A DNA stretch of 64,000 nt. It comes from Oligella urethralis DSM 7531. Its GTDB lineage: Bacteria > Pseudomonadota > Gammaproteobacteria > Burkholderiales > Burkholderiaceae_B. This document shows, one piece after another, positions 30,027-38,164 of this stretch. Where the stretch lies: the NCBI RefSeq assembly GCF_000372065.1, contig NZ_AQVB01000013.1:1-64000 (forward strand). The letters are read 5' to 3'. The stretch's first letter is position 1. Each line of letters begins with the position of its first letter. The notes beneath the pieces were generated by a model that saw only the letters and a program-made list of their open reading frames with translations, was not told the origin of the DNA and did no database searches. The translations under genes and the position numbers were made by a program.

Positions 30027-30284
30027 ATGGCTCAAGTTACGATGTACTATAAGGTCACTTGTCCTTACTGCACTCGCGCAGAAAAAATTCTTAAAGAACA
30101 TCAGGTCACCGATTTAGAAAAGATCAGCATCGACACCAACCGCGAAGCGCGGGCTGAGATGATCGAGCGATCCAACGGTCGCACGACCGTGCCACAAATC
30201 TTTATTAACGGCCAGCATATTGGCGGTTGTGATGATTTACAAGCCTTAGAGCGTGAGGGTAAACTAGCCGACTTATTGGCTTAA
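30027..30284 (+). CDS. grxC: Glutaredoxin 3
   Basis: This 85-residue dithiol glutaredoxin has the CPYC active site at about residues 12-15, the TVPQIF cis-Pro motif at 54-59 and GGCDDL at 66-71. It reduces protein or glutathione disulfides in the cytosol. AGAGGA lies a few bases before the ATG. It precedes secB in the usual order. Confidence 0.95.
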   Translation: MAQVTMYYKVTCPYCTRAEKILKEHQVTDLEKISIDTNREARAEMIERSNGRTTVPQIFINGQHIGGCDDLQALEREGKLADLLA

Positions 30285-30331
30285 TTTATTCGCTTTTTTA
30301 AACCTTTTTATCTTATTGGGATTTATTTATT

Positions 30332-30853
30332 ATGGCCGAAGAGCAAAACACACAAAATCAGGACGCTGCAGCTCAGCAATCGCAACAACCGAGTTTCGGT
30401 ATGCAAAGATGCTATCTCAAGGATCTATCCCTCGAGATGCCTAATGCGCCACACATTTTCTTAGAGCAAGAGCAACCCGCCGTTGATATCAGCTTAAACA
30501 TTGGTGCTGAGCGCTTGGCCGAGACGATTTTTGAAGCCACTGTACGTGCTACCATCACCACTAAAATCAATGACAAAGTCTTGTATTTAGTTGAAGGCAC
30601 CCAAGCCGGCATTTTTGAGATCGCCAATATCCCTGAGGATCAGGTTGACCCGCTACTTGGCATTGTTTGCCCATCCATGATTTTCCCGTACTTACGTGCC
30701 AACTTAGCGGATGCCATTAATCGCACAGGCTTACCGTCTATTCATATGGCCGAGGTTAACTTCCAAGCTTTATATGAGCAACGCCTCCAAGAGGCAGCAC
30801 AGTCTGCAGCCAACGGTGACACGGCGACGGACGACAATCCGACCATTAACTAG
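30332..30853 (+). CDS. secB: Protein-export chaperone SecB
   Basis: SecB keeps preproteins unfolded and hands them to SecA. The 173 residues have a Gln-rich N-terminal tail (1-25), then the core with [19 protein letters not shown] and [20 protein letters not shown], and an acidic C-terminal tail. It lies 47 bases after grxC and 21 before gpsA. Confidence 0.96.
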   Translation: MAEEQNTQNQDAAAQQSQQPSFGMQRCYLKDLSLEMPNAPHIFLEQEQPAVDISLNIGAERLAETIFEATVRATITTKINDKVLYLVEGTQAGIFEIANIPEDQVDPLLGIVCPSMIFPYLRANLADAINRTGLPSIHMAEVNFQALYEQRLQEAAQSAANGDTATDDNPTIN

Positions 30854-30874
30854 GCCCTTACCTCTTAAGCACGC

Positions 30875-31960
30875 ATGCAATTATCTAGTAGCACCCCAAG
30901 CAACACGCCTGTCCACACCTTAGTCATCGGTGCAGGTAGCTGGGGCACCGCACTAGCCATTGCCGCCGCACAGACGGGACCGGTACTGCTCTGGTCTCGT
31001 CATGCGGAGCAAGCTGAACACATCAATCAGCAAGCTTATAACCCCTCCTATCTACAAGACATCCGGTTACCGGCGTCGCTCCAAGCCACTGCCGATAAAA
31101 ATACGGCCATTGCTTTTTTACAGCAGGGAATCGGGGCTAATGCCTCAGGTTCCGCCTTAATTATTTTTGCTTTGCCCGTCAAGGCAATGCGCCAAGGTAT
31201 TCAAAGCTGGCTGCCTTTATTCAAAGAGGCTGGCCTTGAGCATGCACCTTATGTTTGGACCTGCAAGGGCTTTGAGGAAGACTCTGCCTTGCTGCCGCAC
31301 GAAGTGATTGCCGCTGTCGCACCCGACTCTACGCAGCCTAACGGCGTTTTATCAGGTCCCACCTTTGCTAAGGAAGTAGCCCAAGGCCTACCCGTTGCGA
31401 TGACGGTTGCCAGTCAAGACCGAATCGTGGGTGAGCGGGTGATACAGGCTCTCCACCATAAGCAAACGCGTGTGTATTACAGTAACGATATTATCGGCGT
31501 TGAGGTTGGTGGTGCTATGAAAAATGTCATAGCCCTCGCCTGTGGTATCAGCGACGGCTTAGCCCTAGGCAATAATGCACGCGCTGCACTGATCACCCGC
31601 GGTCTCTATGAAATTCGACGTCTTGGTTTAGCCATGGGCGGTCAAGCGGAGACCTTTGCTGGCTTAACCGGATTAGGTGATCTCGTACTCACGGCGACAG
31701 GTGATTTATCACGTAATCGCCAAGTAGGTCTAGCCCTGGCAAAGGGACAACGTTTGGATGAGATTCTCGCCACTGGTTTAACTGCTGAAGGCGTACGTTG
31801 TGCGCGTGCTGCGCTCGCTCGCGCCAACAGTCTCGGCATCGAAATGCCGATCACTGAGGTAGTCTGCGATATTCTCTTTGATGATCTAAACTCACTAGAA
31901 AGCGTAGCTAAGCTACTCGCCCGTGAGGTTAAGGCAGAAGAGATTTCAACACTGCCCTAG
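30875..31960 (+). CDS. gpsA: Glycerol-3-phosphate dehydrogenase [NAD(P)+]
   Basis: It makes sn-glycerol-3-phosphate for phospholipids. The 361 residues begin with about 14 extra amino acids, then the Rossmann motif VIGAGSWGTALA. GPTFAKEVAQGLPVAMTVA, EVGGAMKNVIALACGISDGL (catalytic Lys) and GLTGLGDLVLTATGDLSRNR follow in normal order. It is last in the rhodanese-grxC-secB-gpsA group and converges on the BioC-like gene with a 35-base spacer. Confidence 0.95.
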   Translation: MQLSSSTPSNTPVHTLVIGAGSWGTALAIAAAQTGPVLLWSRHAEQAEHINQQAYNPSYLQDIRLPASLQATADKNTAIAFLQQGIGANASGSALIIFALPVKAMRQGIQSWLPLFKEAGLEHAPYVWTCKGFEEDSALLPHEVIAAVAPDSTQPNGVLSGPTFAKEVAQGLPVAMTVASQDRIVGERVIQALHHKQTRVYYSNDIIGVEVGGAMKNVIALACGISDGLALGNNARAALITRGLYEIRRLGLAMGGQAETFAGLTGLGDLVLTATGDLSRNRQVGLALAKGQRLDEILATGLTAEGVRCARAALARANSLGIEMPITEVVCDILFDDLNSLESVAKLLAREVKAEEISTLP

Positions 31961-31995
31961 CATGGGCGCCAACTGCCAGCATACATAGACAAACG

Positions 31996-32949
31996 CTACT
32001 TTCTCCCAATCGAGCTGATAGCAATATGCGCCACACCGTCACTGTGCAAGCTAGCGCCACGCCAGGCATGACCATTAATCAGCTCAAAGCTCAGATGAAT
32101 TAAACCATCGTCCTTGCGTTGTTGCTCTAAGGCCTGATGCAAACGAGCTAAGGCCGCACGGCTAAGCAATCCGGGCTGTCTACCAATACTAGGATTACCA
32201 CCCAAAGCACGCACATCGGCTAACAGCTTTTGAGTCGTTTTATAGGTCAGTGTAATCATTTGCTGATCCATGACCGGATCGATAAAGCCACTTTCCATCA
32301 GCATATCACCAAAATCATGCATATCCACAAAGGCCATGGTACGCGTCTGCCAGCCCGCCACCTCCAGCGCTTGGCGCAGCTCCAGCAATGTCGCTGGACC
32401 GAAACAAGAAAACATTAATAAACCATTCACCTCTAATAGTCGGTACCACTCCTTAAATACCGCCGGTGGATTGGCATGCCAATGAAGTGCCAAATTAGAC
32501 CAGATAAAATCAAAGCGATTTGGCTCTAAACCACTGGCTGCCAAATCTGCCTCAACAAAGTCCACTAAGCCTGAGGGCACAAACGATTCAGCTGCATTAG
32601 CACCTAAAGCAGCCACCCTAGCCAACAACTTTTTAAAGCCTCTAACGCTCTGTTGCTTAGGCATAAAGCGCGCTTTGGCAGCTTCCAAAAATAGGGCTTG
32701 ATTATCTAAACCGGTGAATTTCGCCTCGGGATAGCGCTTTTGTAAAGCCTCTATCCCATGCCCTAGGCCACAACCCGCATCTAATACTGCCGTAGGCTGC
32801 TGCTTAATATACTGCAAACGATCCAGCATCCTCGCTGCCACCTCATCAAGTAAAAAACGCGCCGGTTCAAGCAACTGGCGACGCGCAAATTGCTGTTGTA
32901 CATGCTGATGATTAATCGCTAAAACGGCTGGGGACTGAGTAGAAGACAT
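31996..32949 (-). CDS. BioC-like SAM-dependent methyltransferase
   Basis: The protein has a class I methyltransferase fold with SAM motif VLDAGCGLGHGIEAL, the acidic ribose-binding LDNQALFLEAA, and IWSNLALHWHANPP. The last is close to the SNLALQW signature of malonyl-ACP methyltransferase BioC, which starts pimelate synthesis for biotin. The start was set at ATG 32949 (317 residues) rather than the TTG at 32973. It is larger than E. coli BioC and no other bio gene is nearby, so the assignment stays at family level. It is divergent from comF. Confidence 0.75.
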   Translation of the reverse strand: MSSTQSPAVLAINHQHVQQQFARRQLLEPARFLLDEVAARMLDRLQYIKQQPTAVLDAGCGLGHGIEALQKRYPEAKFTGLDNQALFLEAAKARFMPKQQSVRGFKKLLARVAALGANAAESFVPSGLVDFVEADLAASGLEPNRFDFIWSNLALHWHANPPAVFKEWYRLLEVNGLLMFSCFGPATLLELRQALEVAGWQTRTMAFVDMHDFGDMLMESGFIDPVMDQQMITLTYKTTQKLLADVRALGGNPSIGRQPGLLSRAALARLHQALEQQRKDDGLIHLSFELINGHAWRGASLHSDGVAHIAISSIGRK

Positions 32950-33071
32950 AACAAAACTATCTGTAGCGGACAAATTAATCCTATCATACTCTAGCCACCG
33001 CAGATGATGTTAAAACGACAAGAAGCCATCGGCTTTTGGCGATGTTTACCCATCTCATGGAGGAGGATGCT

Positions 33072-33827
33072 ATGCGACATCTGAGTGATATTATGACAGC
33101 TCAGCTACGGCGACCCAGCGCAGTGTTTAAAAATATTATTCCTTATATTGGTGGGCGTTGCCCTCTGTGTCAGGAGCTCTGCCTTGCTGGCAGCTTTTGT
33201 GCCGCATGTAGTGAGGATATTTTGACCGCCAGTGACAGCCATCAGCATCGTTGTCCACGCTGTCATCTTGCGCTTAGGGGCTTAGACTATTGTGAGGCTT
33301 GCTATTTATTGAAACCGCGCTATGACAAACTGAGCATTGCCTTTGACTATGTGCAACCCATGAAATCCTTAGTTTTACGCTATAAAAACTCTGGTCAATT
33401 GGCTTTGGCTAAGCCATTTGCCAAGCTTTTACAAGCACGCTTACAGCGGCAAGGCATTACTATCCCACCGGCAACTTTATGTATCCCCCTTCCCGCCAGT
33501 AATCAATCCCTTAAAAAAAGGGGTTATAATCCTGCATCAGAAATTGCCAAGGAACTTGCTAGGCTAAATGCATGGCGCATTGACCACCACAGCCTACATC
33601 GAGCGCAAGGGCATCACTCTATTGAGCAAAAAGCCTTAGACAGTGTGGGACGACGGCTCAATGTACGTGATCTGTATTATTGTTCAGCACGCCTTGAGGT
33701 GCCCTTGGTGATTTTAGTGGACGACATCATGACCAGTGGCGCCACCCTGGATAGTGCGAGCCAAGCTTTAAAAGCCGCCGGCGTTAAGCGGGTGCATGCG
33801 ATAGTCTTGGCACGTGCTAGTTATTAG
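33072..33827 (+). CDS. comF: ComF-family phosphoribosyltransferase-like protein
   Basis: The protein has a zinc-ribbon half with CPLCQELCLAGSFCAAC and CPRCHLALRGLDYCEAC, then a PRT fold with the PRPP-type loop VILVDDIMTSGATL near 220-233. ComF is needed for DNA uptake in naturally competent bacteria, probably helping single-strand entry. The start was moved to ATG 33072 (251 residues) because GGAGGAGGA (33059-33067) sits four bases upstream. It is followed 20 bases later by trmL. Confidence 0.9.
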   Translation: MRHLSDIMTAQLRRPSAVFKNIIPYIGGRCPLCQELCLAGSFCAACSEDILTASDSHQHRCPRCHLALRGLDYCEACYLLKPRYDKLSIAFDYVQPMKSLVLRYKNSGQLALAKPFAKLLQARLQRQGITIPPATLCIPLPASNQSLKKRGYNPASEIAKELARLNAWRIDHHSLHRAQGHHSIEQKALDSVGRRLNVRDLYYCSARLEVPLVILVDDIMTSGATLDSASQALKAAGVKRVHAIVLARASY

Positions 33828-33847
33828 TATTTTAAATTCAAATTATT

Positions 33848-34318
33848 GTGTTTCATATTATCCTTGTTTGCCCCGAAATCCCCGCTAACACCGGCAATAT
33901 TATCCGGCTAACAGCAAATACCGGCTGCACCTTACACCTCGTCAAGCCCTTTAGTTTTGAGCTCGACGACAAGCGCCTAAAGCGTGCGGGTTTAGATTAT
34001 CACGAGTGGGCGGAGTTAAAGACACACGATAGTTTAGCGGAAGCCATTGGCACCACCGGCGCTGCCAAGGATCGCTGTTTTGCCCTGTCGAGTAAGGGGC
34101 AGCGCAACTTGGGGCAAATCAGCTTTCAAGATGGTGATTGCTTTATTTTCGGTCGTGAAACCGCTGGTTTAAAGACCGCTGAGTGGGACCTTATCGGCAG
34201 AGAGCAATCCATCCGCTTACCCATGGTGAACACCAGTCGCAGCCTTAACTTGGCCAATAGTGTGGCCATTACCGTGTATGAGGCTTGGCGCCAGATAGGC
34301 TTCGTGGGCGGTATTTAA
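33848..34318 (+). CDS. trmL: tRNA (cytidine/uridine-2'-O-)-methyltransferase TrmL
   Basis: This small SPOUT-family enzyme methylates the wobble nucleotide of certain leucine tRNAs. The 156 residues show [18 protein letters not shown] near the N-terminus, FGRETAGL near 97-104, and the knot region [20 protein letters not shown]. The start codon is GTG at 33848. It is likely cotranscribed with comF. Confidence 0.93.
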   Translation: MFHIILVCPEIPANTGNIIRLTANTGCTLHLVKPFSFELDDKRLKRAGLDYHEWAELKTHDSLAEAIGTTGAAKDRCFALSSKGQRNLGQISFQDGDCFIFGRETAGLKTAEWDLIGREQSIRLPMVNTSRSLNLANSVAITVYEAWRQIGFVGGI

Positions 34319-34367
34319 CAGCAACAGCGCAAGCTTCAAGCGACACTTAGCCCGCCCCTAAGAGCCG

Positions 34368-35837
34368 TTAGCGCCGCCAGAAATGTGGCGTAAAAATCAC
34401 AAAAGCGGTTAATAATTCCAAACGGCCCACCAGCATCGCCGCACTACTCACCCACAGCTGAAAATCATTAAAGTGGGCATAGTTACTCATTGGTCCAACC
34501 GAACCGATAGCCGGACCAATATTGGCTACCAAGGCCACAGCAGCACTGGAAGCCGAAATAGGGTCGGCGCCACCTAAGGCCAAAAGCGCAAAGACCACCA
34601 TCAAGGTCATCATATAGAGCGCAAGAAATGTCATCACTGATAACAGCACCGAATCGGACACGACGGTTGTTTTAAAACGCACCGGAAACAGCCCGTGCGG
34701 ATGCAGGAGCTTTAACATTTCCACCCGAATCCGTCGAAAAACTAATAAGATGCGAATTAACTTGATGCCCCCACCCGTCGAGCCGCCGGACGAAGCAAAC
34801 GAACCCAGCGCTAACATATACACCGGTATCACAAAGGGCCAAGTCAGATAGTCAACATTCGCAAAACCGGTGGTGGTGGCAACAGACACTGTATTAAAAA
34901 TACCGTAACGTAGCGCTTCAAACCAGGTAGCATAGTTACCATTAAAATAAAGTATGGCACTGATAATCAAGCCACTACCCAATACCAGCTTGAGAAATGG
35001 TAGGGCCTCAGGACAATAAGCATACAAGCGTAGGCTGCGGTTGCGTAAGACCTTAAAGTGGGTGGCAAAGTTAATCCCAGCAAACAGCATAAAGACCACG
35101 GCCACCGCATCCACAGCGACATTATCAATGCTTTGAAAGCTAGCATTAAAGCTAGAAAAACCGCCCAAGGCCATGGTCGAAGCCGCATGACACCAGGCGT
35201 CAAACCAGTTTAAGCCGGCAACTCGATAGGCAATCAGGCAAAGCACCGAAGCCACAAAATAGATACCATATAGCGTTTTAGCCGTGCTCGCAATCCGTGG
35301 CGTCAAACGCTCATCCTTAAGCGGCCCGGGCATTTCACTCATCATCACCTCACGTCCACCGACATTAAAGAGCGGCAAGATCGCAACGGCTAATAATAAA
35401 ATCCCCATGCCACCAAACCATAACAGGGAGTGACGCCAGATATTAACCGAGATAGGCAGTCGCTCAACCTCATTAATCACCGAGGCACCGGTAGTGGTTA
35501 GACCAGACACCCCTTCAAAAACCGCCTTGGCAATACCAAAATCCTCTTGCAAGAGCTGTTCAGCAAAATAAATCGGCAATGAACCGATAAAGGCCAAGCA
35601 GATCCAAGATAAAAAGACCACCAAAATCCCTTCACGCCGGCGTAAGGCACCACGAAAGGGAAAGCACAGTACGGTCAACAACAAACCAAACACAAAAGCA
35701 CCCACTGCTGGCATCACAAAATAGCGGGCGGCTCCGTCATCAATCAGAATCGACAACACAAATGGGAAAACTAAGGTCAGTGAAAAAGCCATCACGACCA
35801 TGCCTAATTTATGTAGAGAATTTAGGGTGTGATACAT
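34368..35837 (-). CDS. trkH: Trk potassium uptake protein TrkH
   Basis: The 489-residue membrane protein has the four-fold pore-helix arrangement of the SKT family, with filter-like segments TTTGASV, STMALGGFS, ATTTGFANV and VALVANIGPAIGSVG. A loop with FASSGGSTGGGIKLIR lies before the last pore. It imports potassium with TrkA, encoded just upstream (51 bases). The order trkA-trkH after ntrYX is typical of betaproteobacteria. Confidence 0.95.
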   Translation of the reverse strand: MYHTLNSLHKLGMVVMAFSLTLVFPFVLSILIDDGAARYFVMPAVGAFVFGLLLTVLCFPFRGALRRREGILVVFLSWICLAFIGSLPIYFAEQLLQEDFGIAKAVFEGVSGLTTTGASVINEVERLPISVNIWRHSLLWFGGMGILLLAVAILPLFNVGGREVMMSEMPGPLKDERLTPRIASTAKTLYGIYFVASVLCLIAYRVAGLNWFDAWCHAASTMALGGFSSFNASFQSIDNVAVDAVAVVFMLFAGINFATHFKVLRNRSLRLYAYCPEALPFLKLVLGSGLIISAILYFNGNYATWFEALRYGIFNTVSVATTTGFANVDYLTWPFVIPVYMLALGSFASSGGSTGGGIKLIRILLVFRRIRVEMLKLLHPHGLFPVRFKTTVVSDSVLLSVMTFLALYMMTLMVVFALLALGGADPISASSAAVALVANIGPAIGSVGPMSNYAHFNDFQLWVSSAAMLVGRLELLTAFVIFTPHFWRR

Positions 35838-35888
35838 AAAAATTCGCCTACGTCTTCCTATTCCTTTGCAACTGCATCATGCGTGTGC

Positions 35889-37265
35889 TTACAGCACTAG
35901 CGCCGAGACTTGGAAGAGCTTATTGACTTGTTCCATGGTGCGCGGATCGCTTGCATACATAATCACATGATCCTCGTGATTGATGGTTGTGGTAGGCACT
36001 GGGATAATCACTCGACCCTCTCGCACAATAGCCGCTACGACAGCGTTTTTAGGCCAACGAATTTCGCCCACGGTGCGGCCCACCAGTTTAGAATTCGACG
36101 AGTCGCCCAAGACCTTAAACTCCACCGCCTCAGAGCGCCCTTGGCGTAAGCGGTGTCCGCGCTCAACCGACCCCTGCTTTAAATCACGCATTAAGGCACT
36201 AATCGTGGTCCAAATGGGTGATACGGCAATATCAATCGCACTACCGCGAATCAATTCACCGTACGATTGACGGGAAATTAAGGTGAGCACCTTTTCAGCA
36301 CCGAGACGCTTGGCTAATAAGGAGGCCATGATATTATCCTCATCGGCATTAGTCACTGCCAAAAAAGCATCCATATCCATCACATGCTCATCTAATAACA
36401 AGGTCTCATCGGTGCTGTTGCCATGCAGCACGATCACATTTTCTGGCAAGCTACGCGCTAGCTCATGACAACGCTCTTCATTCATCTCAATGATGCGCAC
36501 ATTATAATCGTCATTAGCCAAGAGGCGGGCCAAGCGCTCGCCAATATTACCACCACCGGCAATCATAATATTTCGGACCCGATGCATCCGCTTATGTAAT
36601 TGCTTAATGGCTTTACGCGCCTCCGCCGTATCCACCGCTAAGACCACCTCATCATCACGCTCCAAACTGAAGGTACGCTCCAATGGCAATGTCTTTTCCT
36701 GCCGGATAACCTCGAGAATACGACCATTGGAGTCCGGCAAATTTAAGTGGTTTTCATTAACCTGCAACTTAAGAAACTGGCTTTTACCACCAACCTTTAA
36801 GGTTAATAGTGACACTAAGCCATGCGCAAAGTCGACAATTTCCAAGACCTCGGGAAACTCGACTAAGTGAAAGAGATAGTCGGTGATACTTCGTTCGGGG
36901 TTAATGATGTGATCCACACCGAACTTTTCTTTGGCAAATTCAAGATGCGTATGATAGTAATGAGTGCGGATGCGGGCAATTCGGCGCGGGATATTAAACA
37001 CCTCACGTCCTAAATAACACGCCATCAAGTTAACCGCATCAGAAGCTGAGCAGGCTACCAGTAGGTCAGCATCATGTGCGCCAGCCTCCTCTAGCACTTG
37101 CGGTGAACTGGCATCACCGTACACCGTGCGTAAATCAAAGTGCTCCTGCAGCTCGCTCAGGCGCTCACGGTTAATATCCACCACGGTAACGTCATCTTTG
37201 CCGCTGACCAAATTTTGCGCTAAGCTGCAACCGACACGGCCCACACCCACAATAAGAATTTTCAT
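35889..37265 (-). CDS. trkA: Trk potassium transport regulator TrkA
   Basis: The 458-residue cytosolic protein has two RCK units, each with a Rossmann NAD-binding start: MKILIVGVGRVGCSLA at 1-16 and IMIAGGGNIGERLARLLA near 233-250. Each is followed by a TrkA-C domain. NAD(H) and ATP binding gate TrkH. It follows ntrX by 70 bases. Confidence 0.95.
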   Translation of the reverse strand: MKILIVGVGRVGCSLAQNLVSGKDDVTVVDINRERLSELQEHFDLRTVYGDASSPQVLEEAGAHDADLLVACSASDAVNLMACYLGREVFNIPRRIARIRTHYYHTHLEFAKEKFGVDHIINPERSITDYLFHLVEFPEVLEIVDFAHGLVSLLTLKVGGKSQFLKLQVNENHLNLPDSNGRILEVIRQEKTLPLERTFSLERDDEVVLAVDTAEARKAIKQLHKRMHRVRNIMIAGGGNIGERLARLLANDDYNVRIIEMNEERCHELARSLPENVIVLHGNSTDETLLLDEHVMDMDAFLAVTNADEDNIMASLLAKRLGAEKVLTLISRQSYGELIRGSAIDIAVSPIWTTISALMRDLKQGSVERGHRLRQGRSEAVEFKVLGDSSNSKLVGRTVGEIRWPKNAVVAAIVREGRVIIPVPTTTINHEDHVIMYASDPRTMEQVNKLFQVSALVL

Positions 37266-37335
37266 AATTAAGCCTAATCAGCTCGTCATGCGAGGACAGA
37301 GCGATGACAGAACCGTCATCGCAAGATAGACATAA

Positions 37336-38049
37336 CTAGTTACCGCTATTGCGCTTACGTGATGTATCGATCCCTAACTGGCGCAATTTACGATACAAAT
37401 GCGTACGCTCTAGACCCGTACGTTCAGAAATGCGGGTCATACTGCCATTTTCCTGTACCAAATGATACTCAAAATAAGCACGCTCAAACTCATCCCGTGC
37501 TTCGCGCAATGGCAAATCTAAGGAAATGCGTCCCAACATGCCTGAGCTAATATGATCGTCGGGCGCTGTAACTGCTGCCACCGCCGGCGCTGTTGCAGTC
37601 GGTGCTGTAGCCGGGCTACCACTATCGGCCTTTGAAGCCTCAGTCGCCGTGGTCGCCGGCGCTGCTGCCGCTTCCTTACGAATCACCGGGCGCGACAAGC
37701 AGGACTGCACCGTCTTCAGCAGCTTTTGCATGGTGATCGGCTTTTCTAAAAAGTCCACCGCACCAATACGCGTGGCTTCTACCGCCGTATCAATCGTGGC
37801 ATGACCACTCATCATCACCACCGGCATATCGAGTAAGCCCTGAGCCCCCCACTCCTTGAGTAAGCTCACCCCATCCGTATCCGGCATCCAGATATCTAAT
37901 AACACCAAATCTGGGCGATAACGCAAACGCGCAGCGCGAGCTTCGGATGCATTTTCCGCTAGCTCTACCGTGTGACCCTCATCATACAGGATCTCAGACA
38001 GTAGCTCGCGAATACCAATTTCATCGTCGACCACCAGAATTTTGGCCAT
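37336..38049 (-). CDS. ntrX: NtrX-like response regulator without the sigma-54 AAA+ domain
   Basis: The 237-residue protein has a receiver domain (1-120) with phosphoacceptor Asp in LVLLDIWMPDTDG (about 53) and Lys in DFLEKPI. An Ala/Pro/Thr-rich linker (about 130-175) leads to a C-terminal Fis-type helix-turn-helix, ISERTGLERTHLYRKLRQLG. The AAA+ domain with GAFTGA, normally between them in NtrX, is absent, so it cannot drive sigma-54 polymerase by itself. The start was set at ATG 38049 with GAGG nine bases upstream. It is partnered with ntrY; RegA/ActR-like architecture is the nearest comparison. Confidence 0.85.
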   Translation of the reverse strand: MAKILVVDDEIGIRELLSEILYDEGHTVELAENASEARAARLRYRPDLVLLDIWMPDTDGVSLLKEWGAQGLLDMPVVMMSGHATIDTAVEATRIGAVDFLEKPITMQKLLKTVQSCLSRPVIRKEAAAAPATTATEASKADSGSPATAPTATAPAVAAVTAPDDHISSGMLGRISLDLPLREARDEFERAYFEYHLVQENGSMTRISERTGLERTHLYRKLRQLGIDTSRKRNSGN

Positions 38050-38164
38050 ATAAAAATACCTCAACTTTTTTCTGAACCAATCAAGTGCACAAGCATGTGA
38101 CGACTTATCGATAGGCCCTAGATTGTTGTAAAAATGTGATTAATCTAATTATAACAACGCTTTG

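Noticed and set aside
34319-34367. Terminator between trmL and trkH
   Set aside because: No convincing stem with a T-run was found; the two genes may converge without one.
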